Numbered from the stretch's first letter, positions 35,065 to 44,208 are shown. The stretch is DNA of 64,000 bases from CAVUBL01 sp963739795 (GCA_963739795.1 CAVUBL010000017.1:265146-329145); one strand, 5' to 3'. The notes: a model not told the origin generated them from the sequence alone. Program-made: numbers and translations.

Positions 35065-35972
35065 GGCGCCTCCCCGGCCTCGATGGCCTCCCAGACCCGG
35101 AGGAAGCCCACGGTCTCGGCGACGTCGTGGACCCGCAGGATTGCGGCGCCGCCCGCCGCCGCCCGTCCCGCCGCGGCGAGGCTCCCGGGAAGACGGCGCT
35201 CCGGAGGCTCGCCGGTGACCTCGCCGAGGAAGCTCTTGCGGCTCGCGCCCACGAGGACCGGACGCCGGAGCTCGGAGAGGGCCGGTACCGCCCCGTTCAG
35301 GGCCAGGTTCTGGCCGGCGGTCTTGCCGAAGCCGAGGCCCGGGTCGATGACGATCCGCTCGCGCGCGACGCCCGCCTCGACCGCCCACTCCACGAGGGCC
35401 GCGAGCTCGTCGCGCACCTCGGTGACGACGTCCTGGAAGCAGATGCCGCGCTGCATGGTCGAGATTTCGCCACGGCTGTGCATCAGGACGACGGGGCAGG
35501 GCGCCGGGGCCAGCACGCCCGCCATCTCGGGGTCGGCCAGGGCCGAGACGTCGTTGATCAGGTCGGCGCCGGCCTGGAGGACGCGGCGGGCGACGGAGGC
35601 CTTGCGGGTGTCGACGGAGAGGGGCGCGTCGGTCATCTCGCGCAGGCGCTCGAGGACGGGGAGCAGGCGCGCGAGCTCCTCCTCGGCGGGGACGAAGGAG
35701 GCGCCGGTGCCGTAGACGCCGCCGCCGGGCCGGGTCGACTCGGCGCCCAGGTCGAGGAGGTCGGCTCCCTGGGAGAGCATCTCGACGCCCCGCTCGACGG
35801 CCCGGCCGGGATCGGTCGGATCGAGCCAGAGGCCGCCGTCGCTGAAGGAGTCGGGCGTCAGGTTGAGGACGCCCATCACCCGCGGGCGGCCCGCGGTCAG
35901 CTCCAGGCGCCGCCCACGTGGAAGCTCCAGCGTCCAGGTCGCTAGAGGAAGGCTGTGGGCGACGGTGGGCAT
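35061..35972 (-). CDS. folP: Dihydropteroate synthase
   Basis: FolP joins p-aminobenzoate to the pterin pyrophosphate in folate synthesis and is the sulfonamide target. The 303-residue TIM barrel has VMGVLNLTPDSFSDGG at 32-47, then LLDLGAESTRPGG, PLSVDTRKASVA, LINDVSAL and PVVLMHSRG. IDPGLGFGKTAGQN and GASRKSFLG complete the motifs. It begins 140 bases after the ftsH-tilS block, with a G-rich repeat in between, and overlaps the cdaA start by four bases. That coupling of folate synthesis to c-di-AMP genes is also common in Firmicutes. Confidence 0.94.
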   Translation of the reverse strand: MPTVAHSLPLATWTLELPRGRRLELTAGRPRVMGVLNLTPDSFSDGGLWLDPTDPGRAVERGVEMLSQGADLLDLGAESTRPGGGVYGTGASFVPAEEELARLLPVLERLREMTDAPLSVDTRKASVARRVLQAGADLINDVSALADPEMAGVLAPAPCPVVLMHSRGEISTMQRGICFQDVVTEVRDELAALVEWAVEAGVARERIVIDPGLGFGKTAGQNLALNGAVPALSELRRPVLVGASRKSFLGEVTGEPPERRLPGSLAAAGRAAAGGAAILRVHDVAETVGFLRVWEAIEAGEAP

Positions 35973-36052
35973 TGGTGACGCGGCGCCGGCTGGGCGCGGC
36001 GACAGTCTATCGCGTCACCGCACGCGGTAAGGAAGCCGAAGGCCGTGAGGGA

Positions 36053-36112
36053 GGAGGCGTCCCTCTCCTCCCGTGAAGGGCGGGAGAGGGACCGGGGGCG
36101 AGGGGGGTGATC
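36053..36112. repeat. G-rich palindromic repeat, divergent unit 7
   Basis: This variant reads GGCGTCCCTCTCCTCCCGTG, then AAGGGCGGGAGAGGGACC and GGGGGCGAGGGGGG. It has the same architecture as the others but a CTCTCCTCCC arm replaces CCTTCCCCCC, with a compensating change in the partner arm that keeps the hairpin. It lies between folP and ftsH. The compensated change suggests selection on base pairing. Confidence 0.65.
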
Positions 36113-38128
36113 CTATTGACTGCGTTGCGCCACGCTCGCGGCCACGTTCTCGTCCTCTTCCTCGGCCACCGGCCGGTCGCTGCCGCCCTGGGCGTCGTCG
36201 GCCGCCGGCTCGGTGCCGCCCTCCGCGCTCGGATCGCGGCCCTGCTCCGCGGCCTTGTGACCGCTGTCGAGACCGGCGTCCACGTCTACCGGCGGCGGGG
36301 TGAGGTCCTCGCCGGTGAGCTTCTGGATCATGCCGTAGACGCGCTTGCCCTCGATCGACTCCTGGTCGAGGAGATCGAGGGCAAGCGCCTCCAGAACGTC
36401 CCGGTGCAGGGAGAGGATCTGGCGGGCGCGCTCGTAGCCTGAGGTGACGATGCGCTCGACCTCCCGGTCGATCCGGATCGCCGTGTCCTCGCTGTAGTCG
36501 GAGCGCTGGGCGTAGTCGCGGCCGAGGAACACCGGCTCGTCGGCACCGCCGAGCGCCAGGGGGCCGAGGTTCGACATGCCCCACTCGCGCACCATGCGCC
36601 GCGCCATCTCCGTGGCGCGCTCGATGTCGTTGCCGGCGCCGGTCGTGATGTCGTCCTGGGTCAGCTCTTCGGCGACCCGGCCGCCCATCAGGATGGCGAT
36701 CTGCGCCTCCACGTAGCTGCGCCGGTAGTTGTGCTTGTCCTCGGTGGGGAGTTGCATGGTCAGCCCGAGGGCGCGGCCGCGGGGGATGATCGTGACCTTG
36801 TGCACCGGGTCGGCGCCCGGGATGAAGGCGGCGACCAGCGCGTGGCCGGCCTCGTGGTAGGCCGTGACCTGCTTCTCCTCGTCGGTCAGCATGAGGGTCT
36901 TGCGCTCGACCCCCATCAGCACCTTGTCCTTGGCGAACTCGAAGTCGTCCATGGCGACCGACTTGCGGTTGCGCCGCGCCGCCACCAGGGCGGCCTCGTT
37001 GACCAGGTTCTGCAGGTCGGCGCCGGCGAAGCCGGGGGTGCCGCGGGCGATGACTCTCAGATCGACGTTGTCGTCCAGGGGGATGGAACGGGTGTGGACC
37101 TGGAGGATGCCCAGGCGGCCGTTGATGTCGGGGCGGTCCACCACCACGCGGCGGTCGAAGCGGCCGGGCCGGAGCAGTGCCGGATCGAGCACGTCGGGCC
37201 GGTTGGTGGCGGCGATCAGGATCACGCCCTCGTTGGACTCGAAGCCGTCCATCTCCACCAGGAGCTGGTTGAGCGTCTGCTCGCGCTCGTCGTGGCCGCC
37301 GCCCAGGCCGGCGCCGCGGTGCCGACCGACGGCGTCGATCTCATCGATGAAGATGATGCACGGGGCGTTTTTCTTGCCCTGCTCGAAGAGGTCGCGCACG
37401 CGGGAGGCGCCGACGCCCACGAACATCTCGACGAAGTCCGAGCCCGAGATGGAGAAGAAGGGCACGTTGGCCTCGCCGGCGATGGCCCGGGCGAGGAGCG
37501 TCTTGCCGGTGCCCGGGGGGCCCATGAGCAGGACGCCCTTGGGGATGCGGCCGCCGAGCTTCTGGAACTTCTGGGGTTCGCGCAGGAAGTCGACGATCTC
37601 CGAGAGCTCCTCCTTGGCCTCCTCGACGCCGGCCACGTCCTTGAAGGTCACCTTCTTGCCGGCGGTGTTCAGGAGCTTCGCCTTCGACTTGCCGAAGGAG
37701 AGGGCCTTGTTGCCGCCGCCCTGCATCTGGCGCATGAAGAAGATCCACAGCCCGATGATCAGGAGCATGGGGGCCCAGAAGGAGAGGATGCCCAGGAGGG
37801 CGTTCTCCTTGACCGGCTCGGCCTTGATGTCGACCCCGTGCTTGGCCAGTCGGGTGTAGAACTCGTCGCCGCTGTAGTTGGGCGGGAGCTCGACGGTGAA
37901 CTCCGACGACTTCGAGGAGCTGCCGGACGTGCTGCCGCGCAGGGTGCCGTGGACCTCGTCGCCCTTGATGGTCACCTTCGCGACCCGGCCGTTGTCCACC
38001 GCCTGGCTGAACTCGGAGAGGGTCATCTCCTGCTTGCTGCCCATGCCGCCCTGAAGCGCCTGGAAGAGGAGGATGACGACCAGGAAGATCGCCATCCAGA
38101 GGATGAGGGTCTTGAGCGTCGAGTTCAA
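36113..38128 (-). CDS. ftsH: ATP-dependent zinc metalloprotease FtsH
   Basis: FtsH degrades membrane and regulatory proteins. The 671-residue protein has membrane helices at 5-22 (LKTLILWMAIFLVVILLFQ) and about 107-128, with a periplasmic domain between them. Then comes Walker A GPPGTGKTLLARAIAGEA, IIFIDEIDAVGRHRG, the second region of homology (ATNRPDVLDPALLRPGRFDR) and the zinc site HEAGH. An acidic tail of about 60 residues follows. The start is probably the TTG at 38128 preceded by AGGTGACG; upstream codons are non-homologous. It forms the conserved tilS-hpt-ftsH group. Confidence 0.95.
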   Translation of the reverse strand: MNSTLKTLILWMAIFLVVILLFQALQGGMGSKQEMTLSEFSQAVDNGRVAKVTIKGDEVHGTLRGSTSGSSSKSSEFTVELPPNYSGDEFYTRLAKHGVDIKAEPVKENALLGILSFWAPMLLIIGLWIFFMRQMQGGGNKALSFGKSKAKLLNTAGKKVTFKDVAGVEEAKEELSEIVDFLREPQKFQKLGGRIPKGVLLMGPPGTGKTLLARAIAGEANVPFFSISGSDFVEMFVGVGASRVRDLFEQGKKNAPCIIFIDEIDAVGRHRGAGLGGGHDEREQTLNQLLVEMDGFESNEGVILIAATNRPDVLDPALLRPGRFDRRVVVDRPDINGRLGILQVHTRSIPLDDNVDLRVIARGTPGFAGADLQNLVNEAALVAARRNRKSVAMDDFEFAKDKVLMGVERKTLMLTDEEKQVTAYHEAGHALVAAFIPGADPVHKVTIIPRGRALGLTMQLPTEDKHNYRRSYVEAQIAILMGGRVAEELTQDDITTGAGNDIERATEMARRMVREWGMSNLGPLALGGADEPVFLGRDYAQRSDYSEDTAIRIDREVERIVTSGYERARQILSLHRDVLEALALDLLDQESIEGKRVYGMIQKLTGEDLTPPPVDVDAGLDSGHKAAEQGRDPSAEGGTEPAADDAQGGSDRPVAEEEDENVAASVAQRSQ

Positions 38129-38283
38129 AGCGTCGTCACCTGCTCGTCGGTTGCGCGATGTGTCGGATCGTTCCGGATCTCGCCGGATCTCGCCAGATCT
38201 AGCCAGGTTGGGGGGCAGGGCCCGAGGGGCCGCTACGGCCACCCCACGTAACCGGGGCGCCCGCCCGCGGATTCCCCAGTTTA

Positions 38284-38832
38284 CTACCGGGAAGCGCCGT
38301 CGGGGATCAACTTGCCGATGTAGGGCAGATTCCCGAAGCGGCCCTGGTACTTGAGGCCGTAGCCGACCAGGGGACCGCTCTCCTGGACCGAGAACACGCT
38401 GTGGTCGATCGCGAGCTCGGTCTTGCGCTCCTCGGGCATGTCGACGAGGGTGACGAAGCGCACCCGGCGGGCACCCTTCTGATGGAGCTGCTCGGCCAGG
38501 TAGGTCTCGGTGACGCCACTCTTGATCACGTCCTTGACCACCAGGAGGTCCTGGTCCTCCAGGTCCACCGGGATCGGGTACTGAATGGCCAGCACCTCGG
38601 CGGCGGCGATCTCCGGGTGGTGATAGCCGACGTGAACGAGCTCGAAGCGCACCGGCGACTCGTAGGCCCGGACGAGGTCGGCGAGGAAGATGACCGAGCC
38701 GCCGAGGAGGCCCAGGAACAGCGGATCGGTGTCGCCCAGCTCCTGGTGGAGGCGGCTCCCCAGGTCCCGGACGGCGCGCGCGATCTCGTCGGCTTGGAAC
38801 AGCGGCTCGATGTCCGGATGGCTCTCGTTCAC
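38284..38832 (-). CDS. hpt: Hypoxanthine phosphoribosyltransferase
   Basis: Hpt salvages hypoxanthine (and guanine) to nucleotides using PRPP. The 182-residue protein has LFLGLLGGSVIFLADLVRAY near the N-terminus and the PRPP loop LLVVKDVIKSGVTETYLAEQ. A late hood segment reads LVGYGLKYQGRFGNLPYIG. The PRPP loop in typical members is VEDIVDTGxT; here the acidic pair is reduced to VKDVIKSGVT, an unusual change that could affect metal or PRPP binding. The GTG start (38832) overlaps the tilS stop as GTGA and follows GGAGGTGC. Confidence 0.88.
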   Translation of the reverse strand: MNESHPDIEPLFQADEIARAVRDLGSRLHQELGDTDPLFLGLLGGSVIFLADLVRAYESPVRFELVHVGYHHPEIAAAEVLAIQYPIPVDLEDQDLLVVKDVIKSGVTETYLAEQLHQKGARRVRFVTLVDMPEERKTELAIDHSVFSVQESGPLVGYGLKYQGRFGNLPYIGKLIPDGASR

Positions 38833-40229
38833 GGCAGCACCTCCGCGATCCAGGTCTCGCCCTCTCCGGCGATTCGAAAGTCCTCGTCGACGGTGACTCC
38901 GGGCACCCAGGCGATCCGCGCGCCGAGGCAGAGCAGGGGCAGGCGGTCGCGTGCCTCGCGGGGGACGTGACGGTCGATGAGCAGATCCTTGAGCTTTCGT
39001 GTGCCGGGCGCTCCGAGGGGGCGGATCCGGTCGCCGGGCCGGCGGTTCCTCACCCCCAATCGGTCCCCGGCCCGGACGGGCAGGGCCAGCGCGGCGCGTC
39101 GCCGCGAGCCCTGGAACATCCACGGGGCCACGGGCCCCCGGCCCACGCGGACGGTCAGGCCCAGCTCGGGGATCTCCACCTCCCCTGGGACCCCGAGAGT
39201 ATACGAGAACGGCGGTACGCCGGGCTCGCGGGCCGCACGGTGGCCCAGGGTCAGGCGGCCACCGGCGCTCTGCCACCGCCAGCCGCCGGGGCAGTCGCAG
39301 CGCACGCTTTCAGCGCCGGAGCCCGCGCCGAGCTCGGCGAGCTGTCGGAGGAGCTCCCGGGCCGACGCGCGGCTCGCGGGATACGGAGCGCCGGCGGCCC
39401 GGTGCAGCAGGGCGAGGGCGTGGAGCTGGAGGGGCTCGGGCAGGCCGGCGAAGGCCCGTCGGTCGACGCCCTGTTCCGCCGATCCAGCCGGTGCAGTGCC
39501 CAGGGCCGCGCGCAGCCGGCCCTCGATGACCTTGCGGGCTCCCAGGGCCGCCTCCGCCACCCGGGCCAGTCGCCGGGTCGTGCCCGGCTCCGCCGCCTCG
39601 AGCGCCGGGAGGAGCCCGTGGCGTACCCGGTTGCGGGCCGCGGACAGGTCCCGGTTGGTCGGGTCGTCCGAGGGCGCCAGCCCCGTGGCCCGCAGGCTCG
39701 CGACCAGCTCCCGGCGGCCGAGGCCGAGGAGCGGCCGGACCAGGCGTCCGTGGCGCGGCCGGATGCCCGCGAGCCCTTCGAGGCCGCTGCCGTAGAGGAG
39801 CCGCAGCAGCACCGTCTCGGCCTGGTCGTCGCGGTGGTGGGCCGTGACGACGAAGCGGGCGTCGCGCGCCCGCCGGACCTCCTCGAGGAAGCCGTAGCGC
39901 ACCCGGCGGCCGGCGGCCTCGAAGCTCTCGCCGGGTCGGCGCCTTGGGTCGATCGGCCGGCGCGAGACGACGATCTCGACGCCCAGAGCCGCCGCCAGGG
40001 AGCGAGCCCGCTCGGCGCGCTCGCCCGAGGCCGGGTCGCAGGCGTGGTCGAGGTGCGCCGCGACCACGCCCAGGCCGCGCCGGGACGCCAGGCGCGCGAG
40101 GCCGGCGAGCAGGGCCGTCGAGTCGGGGCCGCCGGAGAAGGCGACCACCAGCAGGTCGCCCGTGGCGACGGGCGCCGTCCGGGAGAAGAAGGCGTCGAGG
40201 GTGAGGTCGAGAAGAGGCGAGGAAGCCAC
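38829..40229 (-). CDS. tilS: tRNA(Ile)-lysidine synthase
   Basis: TilS converts C34 of the CAU-anticodon isoleucine tRNA to lysidine, so that it reads AUA. The 466-residue protein has the PP-loop VVAFSGGPDSTALLAGLARL at about 28-47, then VVAAHLDHACDPASGERAER and VTAHHRDDQAETVLLRLLYG. SDDPTNRDLSAARNRVRHGL matches the family. A C-terminal TilS domain follows. It starts 8 bases downstream of a tRNA gene with anticodon CAU, a possible substrate. It overlaps hpt by four bases. Confidence 0.92.
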   Translation of the reverse strand: MASSPLLDLTLDAFFSRTAPVATGDLLVVAFSGGPDSTALLAGLARLASRRGLGVVAAHLDHACDPASGERAERARSLAAALGVEIVVSRRPIDPRRRPGESFEAAGRRVRYGFLEEVRRARDARFVVTAHHRDDQAETVLLRLLYGSGLEGLAGIRPRHGRLVRPLLGLGRRELVASLRATGLAPSDDPTNRDLSAARNRVRHGLLPALEAAEPGTTRRLARVAEAALGARKVIEGRLRAALGTAPAGSAEQGVDRRAFAGLPEPLQLHALALLHRAAGAPYPASRASARELLRQLAELGAGSGAESVRCDCPGGWRWQSAGGRLTLGHRAAREPGVPPFSYTLGVPGEVEIPELGLTVRVGRGPVAPWMFQGSRRRAALALPVRAGDRLGVRNRRPGDRIRPLGAPGTRKLKDLLIDRHVPREARDRLPLLCLGARIAWVPGVTVDEDFRIAGEGETWIAEVLP

Positions 40230-40237
40230 GGCTCGAA

Positions 40238-40313
40238 TGGTGGCGGTGAAGGGATTTGAACCCTTGACCTAACGGTTATGAGCCGTTCGCTCTAACCCCT
40301 GAGCTACACCGCC
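40238..40313 (-). tRNA. tRNA with anticodon CAU (tRNA-Met or tRNA-Ile2)
   Basis: The minus strand folds as a full tRNA: acceptor GGCGGTG with CACCGCC, D-arm TAGCTCAGGGGTTAGAGC, and anticodon arm AACGG-CTCATAA-CCGTT. The T-arm AAGGGTTCAAATCCCTT is followed by a discriminator A and an encoded CCA. The anticodon is CAU. The arm ACGGCTCATAACCGT looks like that of lysidine-modified isoleucine tRNAs, while the acceptor resembles elongator Met, so identity is undecided. It lies directly before tilS. Confidence 0.93.
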
Positions 40314-40526
40314 GAAGAGTGGAAGGCCCGGCCGGGGACGCGGCCTTGTCGGCGGGCCGCCCCGCGGTCTGACCGGCGGGCGGGATTGTATCCGGTGGGA
40401 GGATTCCGCGCCAACGCCCGGTTGACCCGGTGGGAAGGGGGGCGGGCGCAGGCGCGACCGGCGCGAACCGGTCGCCGCGCGTCGGCCTCGCGGGCTCGCC
40501 GGAGGCCGACGCGACGGGAGGGGTGG

Positions 40527-40868
40527 CTACCGGAGGCTCTCCTGGCAGCTCTGGAACTGCCCGAAGAACTCGCGCATCGAGGTCGAGAGGGCCTCGTCGT
40601 TCAGTCGGTAGATGACGTTCTGCCCCTGGCGCTGGTCGACCACCAGGTCGGCTTCCTTGAGCACCGAGAGGTGCCGGGAGATGGTCGGTTGGGACAGGTT
40701 GAAGTTACCCACGATCTCACCGACGGTGCGCTGATTGGACTCGAGGAGCCGGAGGATCTCCTGCCGGGTTCCGTCCGAAAGCGCCTTGAAGAACTTGGTC
40801 AGGTGACGATCGTCGCGGCGAATATGCCGGTCCAGGTTTGCTACAGCCTTCGCTAGGGGCGTCGCCAT
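40527..40868 (-). CDS. ArsR family transcriptional regulator
   Basis: The 113-residue winged-helix repressor has DDRHLTKFFKALSDGTRQEI, the recognition helix region FNLSQPTISRHLSVLKEADL and the wing VVDQRQGQNVIYRLND. No CVC metal site is present in the alpha-3 region; the only cysteine is near the end (FQSCQESLR), so it may sense something other than arsenic. An inverted repeat about 105 bases upstream is a likely operator. It follows sod on the same strand, with a stem-loop between, and precedes the CAU tRNA. Confidence 0.87.
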   Translation of the reverse strand: MATPLAKAVANLDRHIRRDDRHLTKFFKALSDGTRQEILRLLESNQRTVGEIVGNFNLSQPTISRHLSVLKEADLVVDQRQGQNVIYRLNDEALSTSMREFFGQFQSCQESLR

Positions 40869-40973
40869 CGCGTCTCTCCTTCGTTCCGTTGGGGCAGGTT
40901 CGAGTGAACAGCCGTCATTCTAGGACCAAAGGTTGGCAATGACTTGAAGATGCGCTCTCTTGCGGGCAGTGAA

Positions 40974-40992
40974 CTGCTCAATAGTTGAGCAG
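40974..40992. promoter_or_regulatory. Palindromic operator candidate upstream of arsR
   Basis: CTGCTCAA (40974-40981) and TTGAGCAG (40985-40992) form a perfect inverted repeat around TAG. The surrounding 120 bases are clearly A/T-richer than the chromosome. It is on the promoter side of arsR, fitting autoregulation by an ArsR dimer. Confidence 0.5.
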
Positions 40993-41089
40993 ACAGGTGC
41001 AAACTTCTGTATATTGGAAATTTACATCGACGATATAGCCGCCTCTCTATGCGTGTGGCCGGCCCCGGACGGGCTCCTCCGGCGAGCGC

Positions 41090-41119
41090 GGGTGCCCCGG
41101 AAGCCGCTCCGGGGCACCC
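41090..41119 (-). terminator. Strong stem-loop after sod
   Basis: GGGTGCCCCGGA (41090-41101) pairs perfectly with TCCGGGGCACCC (41108-41119) around a 6-base loop, 28 bases beyond the sod stop. No T-run follows, so termination is likely inefficient or Rho-assisted. Confidence 0.5.
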
Positions 41120-41147
41120 GCCGTGGCCGGCCACCGGCCCTCCCGGC

Positions 41148-41756
<609 letters not shown>

Positions 41757-42016
41757 CGAGATTTCCCTCCTCATGGGTGTCGTGGAATGAGCAACGTCCA
41801 ACGTGGGGTCCGATGTGGCTTGAACGACCCCGGTCGGGCGAGCGGGGGACGGATGAGAGCCCCCGTGGGCGCGGGCCGCCAAGGTGAAACGCGCGGCCGG
41901 CCACGGGTCGCGCCTCTATTGTAGCCCGAGGCTGCGAAGGGCCCGCGCGGCAGGTGGAATCGGTGCGTTGACTTCCGGAGGAGCCCCCGGTTATCATCGC
42001 AACCCTTCGGCGGGCG

Positions 42017-42092
42017 GGGAGGTTAGCTCAGCGGTTAGAGCACCTGCCTTACACGCAGGGGGTCGTGGGTTCGAATCCCCCACCTCCCACCA
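42017..42092 (+). tRNA. tRNA-Val (UAC)
   Basis: Acceptor GGGAGGT pairs with ACCTCCC. The anticodon loop is CTTACAC within a CTGC stem, the T-loop is TTCGAAT, and CCA is encoded. The anticodon TAC gives valine. It is followed 29 bases later by tRNA-Asp and then rpmG. Confidence 0.96.
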
Positions 42093-42121
42093 CTGCGTTT
42101 GCCGGAGGGGATGCTCATTGC

Positions 42122-42198
42122 GGGGTCGTAGTTCAGCTGGTTAGAACGCCGGCCTGTCACGCCGGAGGTCGCGGGTTCGAGTCCCGTCGGCCCCGCCA
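42122..42198 (+). tRNA. tRNA-Asp (GUC)
   Basis: Acceptor GGGGTCG pairs with CGGCCCC (one G-T pair). The anticodon loop is CTGTCAC, the T-loop is TTCGAGT, the discriminator is G and CCA is encoded. The anticodon GTC gives aspartate. The G discriminator is typical of tRNA-Asp. Confidence 0.96.
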
Positions 42199-42249
42199 GT
42201 ACCCGAGCCACTCAACACCGAGCCCAGCCGTCACCGGAGGAGCCTCGAG

Positions 42250-42405
42250 ATGCGCGAGAAGATCAAGTTGGTGTCCAGCGCCGGAACCGGCTACTTCTAC
42301 ACCACCACGAAGAACAAGCGGCTCTCCACTGAGAAGCTGCGGATGAAGAAGTACGACCCGAAGGTCCGCAAGCACGTGGAGTTCGTGGAAGAGAAGCTGC
42401 GGTAG
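42250..42405 (+). CDS. rpmG: 50S ribosomal protein L33
   Basis: This 51-residue protein reads MREKIKLVSSAGTGYFYTTT, then KNKRLSTEKLRMKKYDPKVR, and ends KHVEFVEEKLR. It closely matches bacterial L33. The zinc-binding Cys pairs of the C+ paralogue are absent, so it is the zinc-independent form. GGAGGAGCCTCGAG lies upstream of the ATG. It follows tRNA-Val and tRNA-Asp, likely in the same transcript. In many bacteria rpmG precedes secE-nusG; here it is followed by an unrelated sigma factor gene. Confidence 0.95.
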   Translation: MREKIKLVSSAGTGYFYTTTKNKRLSTEKLRMKKYDPKVRKHVEFVEEKLR

Positions 42406-42433
42406 CTCGTCGCACCCATCCATTTCAGACCTG

Positions 42434-42462
42434 TTGCAAGTCGGCTAGGGGCGTGCTAGCCT
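42434..42462 (+). promoter_or_regulatory. Predicted promoter of the ECF sigma factor gene
   Basis: TTGCAA (42434-42439), a 17-base spacer and TAGCCT (42457-42462) mirror the layout upstream of the bactofilin gene. The start codon is about 110 bases downstream. Confidence 0.4.
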
Positions 42463-42573
42463 CTGCCGGCCTTACCGGCGCTCGAGTGCCGTGGGGGCTT
42501 GGCGCGCGTCGCGCCCGGCCCCTCGGTCCTTCCGTGCCTCTCACCTCCGCTCCATGCCCGAAAGGAGCGGAGG

Positions 42574-43212
42574 ATGCAGACCCCCGACCGTCCCACCCGA
42601 GAGCTGTTTCAGCAGTGCGCCGGCTCGACCGAGAGCCCGGCCTGGCCCGAGCTCGTGGCTCGTTACGAGCCGAGCATCGCCCAAGGCGTTCGCCATGCCT
42701 TGATGCGCTACGAGCTGCCCGTCGACCCGGACCGGGTCGCCGACCTCGTCCAGGACACCTTCTGCCGCCTGCTCGAGCGGGATCGGCGCCGCCTCAAGAG
42801 CTTCCGGGGAACCGCCGAGGCCCAGGCGGACGCCTGGATGAGGCGGCTGGCCGAGCGCCACGCCCTGGACCGGCTCCGCGCCACCCGGCGGCACTGGAGC
42901 CGCGGCGGCTCGCACTCCCGGCCGGCGCCGGCCGGTGGGCTGCTCCAGGCCCGACGGCCTGCGACCTCTCCGGAACAGAGGGTCCTCCAGCGCGAGCGGC
43001 TGCGCCAGTTCCTCGTCCGATGCAGGACCCTGGGGCATAGCGAGCGCAACGCCCGGATCCTGCGCCTCGTTCTGGTCGAGGGGTGGAGCAGCCGGGAGGT
43101 CTCGGCGGCGTGTCGGGGCGCCTTGACCCCGGGCACGGTGGACACCATCGTCTACCGTTTTCGGCGCCGCCTCGCCCGCGCCGATCTGCCGGTGCCCCTC
43201 CGCGGCCGGTAG
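42574..43212 (+). CDS. RNA polymerase ECF-type sigma factor
   Basis: This 212-residue protein has a region-2-like part (DPDRVADLVQDTFCRLLERD, then FRGTAEAQADAWMRRLAERH and ALDRLRATRRH). Region 4 carries SERNARILRLVLVEGWSSRE, and the ending TVDTIVYRFRRRLARA is recognition-helix-like. Region 4.2 is divergent, with an insertion GALTPGT. The ATG at 42574 follows GGAGCGGAGG. No anti-sigma factor is adjacent. The regulon cannot be told from this window. Confidence 0.75.
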   Translation: MQTPDRPTRELFQQCAGSTESPAWPELVARYEPSIAQGVRHALMRYELPVDPDRVADLVQDTFCRLLERDRRRLKSFRGTAEAQADAWMRRLAERHALDRLRATRRHWSRGGSHSRPAPAGGLLQARRPATSPEQRVLQRERLRQFLVRCRTLGHSERNARILRLVLVEGWSSREVSAACRGALTPGTVDTIVYRFRRRLARADLPVPLRGR

Positions 43213-43248
43213 GACGCGCTCCGAATCGCCTGGGGCCGGTAGACTTCG

Positions 43249-44208
43249 ATGATGATCCGCATCTTCACGAGTTCCCGGTGCCTGGCCCACCGCGCCCCCG
43301 GCGGCTACCCGGAGCGCCCGGAGCGTCTGGCAGGCATCCTGGAGCACCTCGAGGAAGTCTTCGCCGGGTCCGTGGTCGACGAGACCGATCCCGGAGTCCC
43401 GGCGGCGGAGGCGGTCCTCGGGGTCCACGAAGAGCGCTACGTGCGCCGGCTGCGGCGAGCGGTGGAGCGGGGCGATGGGCTCATCGACTCGCCCGACAAC
43501 CCCCTCGCCCCTGGCACCTGGGACGCGGCCCTGGCGGCCGTGGAAGTGACCCTGACCGCTGCCCGCTGGGCGAGCGCCGGCGGCGGCCGCCACGCCTTCG
43601 CCGCCGTCCGCCCGCCGGGCCACCACGCCGAGCGCGACCGGGCGATGGGCTTCTGCTACTTCAACAACGTCGCCGTCGCGGTCGAGCACCTGCGCGCGAC
43701 CGGCCGCACGGAGCGGGCCGCGATCTTCGACTTCGACCTGCACCACGGCAACGGCACCCAGCACCTGTTCGAGGCCCGGCCGGACGTCTTCTACGCCAGC
43801 CTCCACCAGGCGCCGTTCTACCCCGGTACCGGAAGGCGCGACGAGCGGGGCACCGGGGCCGGCGAGGGCACCGTGCTCAACGTCCCGTTGCCGGCGGGCA
43901 CCGGCGAGGCGGAGTACCTGGCGGCGGTCGACGGCGAGGTGCTGCCGGCCCTCACCGCCTTCGCGCCGGACTTCCTCGCCGTCTCCGCGGGCTTCGACAC
44001 CTGGCGCGGAGATCCCCTGGGCGCCCTGAGTCTGGCGGAGAGCGGATTCGAAGCCCTGGGTGTGCGGGTGGCGGGCCTCGCCACCGAGCTCGCAGGGGGG
44101 GCCGGCGCCGCTCGCAGCCTGACGGTCCTGGAAGGGGGCTACGACATCGCAGCCCTGCCTCGCCTCGTCGAGAGGTATCTCCGGGGGCTGGGGGCTGGCG
44201 GAGATTGA
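43249..44208 (+). CDS. Histone deacetylase family (HDAC/AcuC-like) hydrolase
   Basis: This zinc amidohydrolase family removes acetyl groups from lysines or polyamines. The 319-residue protein has HRAPGGYPERPERL near the start, AAVRPPGHHAERDRAMGFCY with the catalytic His pair and FDFDLHHGNGTQHLF with zinc ligands at about 161-170. It also has SAGFDTWRGDPLG with the third ligand, and LEGGYDI. The order and spacing are complete, so it should be active. Substrates in bacteria include acetyl-CoA synthetase and acetylpolyamines; which applies here is unknown. Its stop codon overlaps the -35 of the next gene. Confidence 0.9.
   Translation: MMIRIFTSSRCLAHRAPGGYPERPERLAGILEHLEEVFAGSVVDETDPGVPAAEAVLGVHEERYVRRLRRAVERGDGLIDSPDNPLAPGTWDAALAAVEVTLTAARWASAGGGRHAFAAVRPPGHHAERDRAMGFCYFNNVAVAVEHLRATGRTERAAIFDFDLHHGNGTQHLFEARPDVFYASLHQAPFYPGTGRRDERGTGAGEGTVLNVPLPAGTGEAEYLAAVDGEVLPALTAFAPDFLAVSAGFDTWRGDPLGALSLAESGFEALGVRVAGLATELAGGAGAARSLTVLEGGYDIAALPRLVERYLRGLGAGGD

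Noticed and set aside
40386..40526. A short plus-strand gene between the tRNA and arsR
   Set aside because: The sequence is Arg/Ala/Pro-rich noise with no ribosome binding site or family resemblance.
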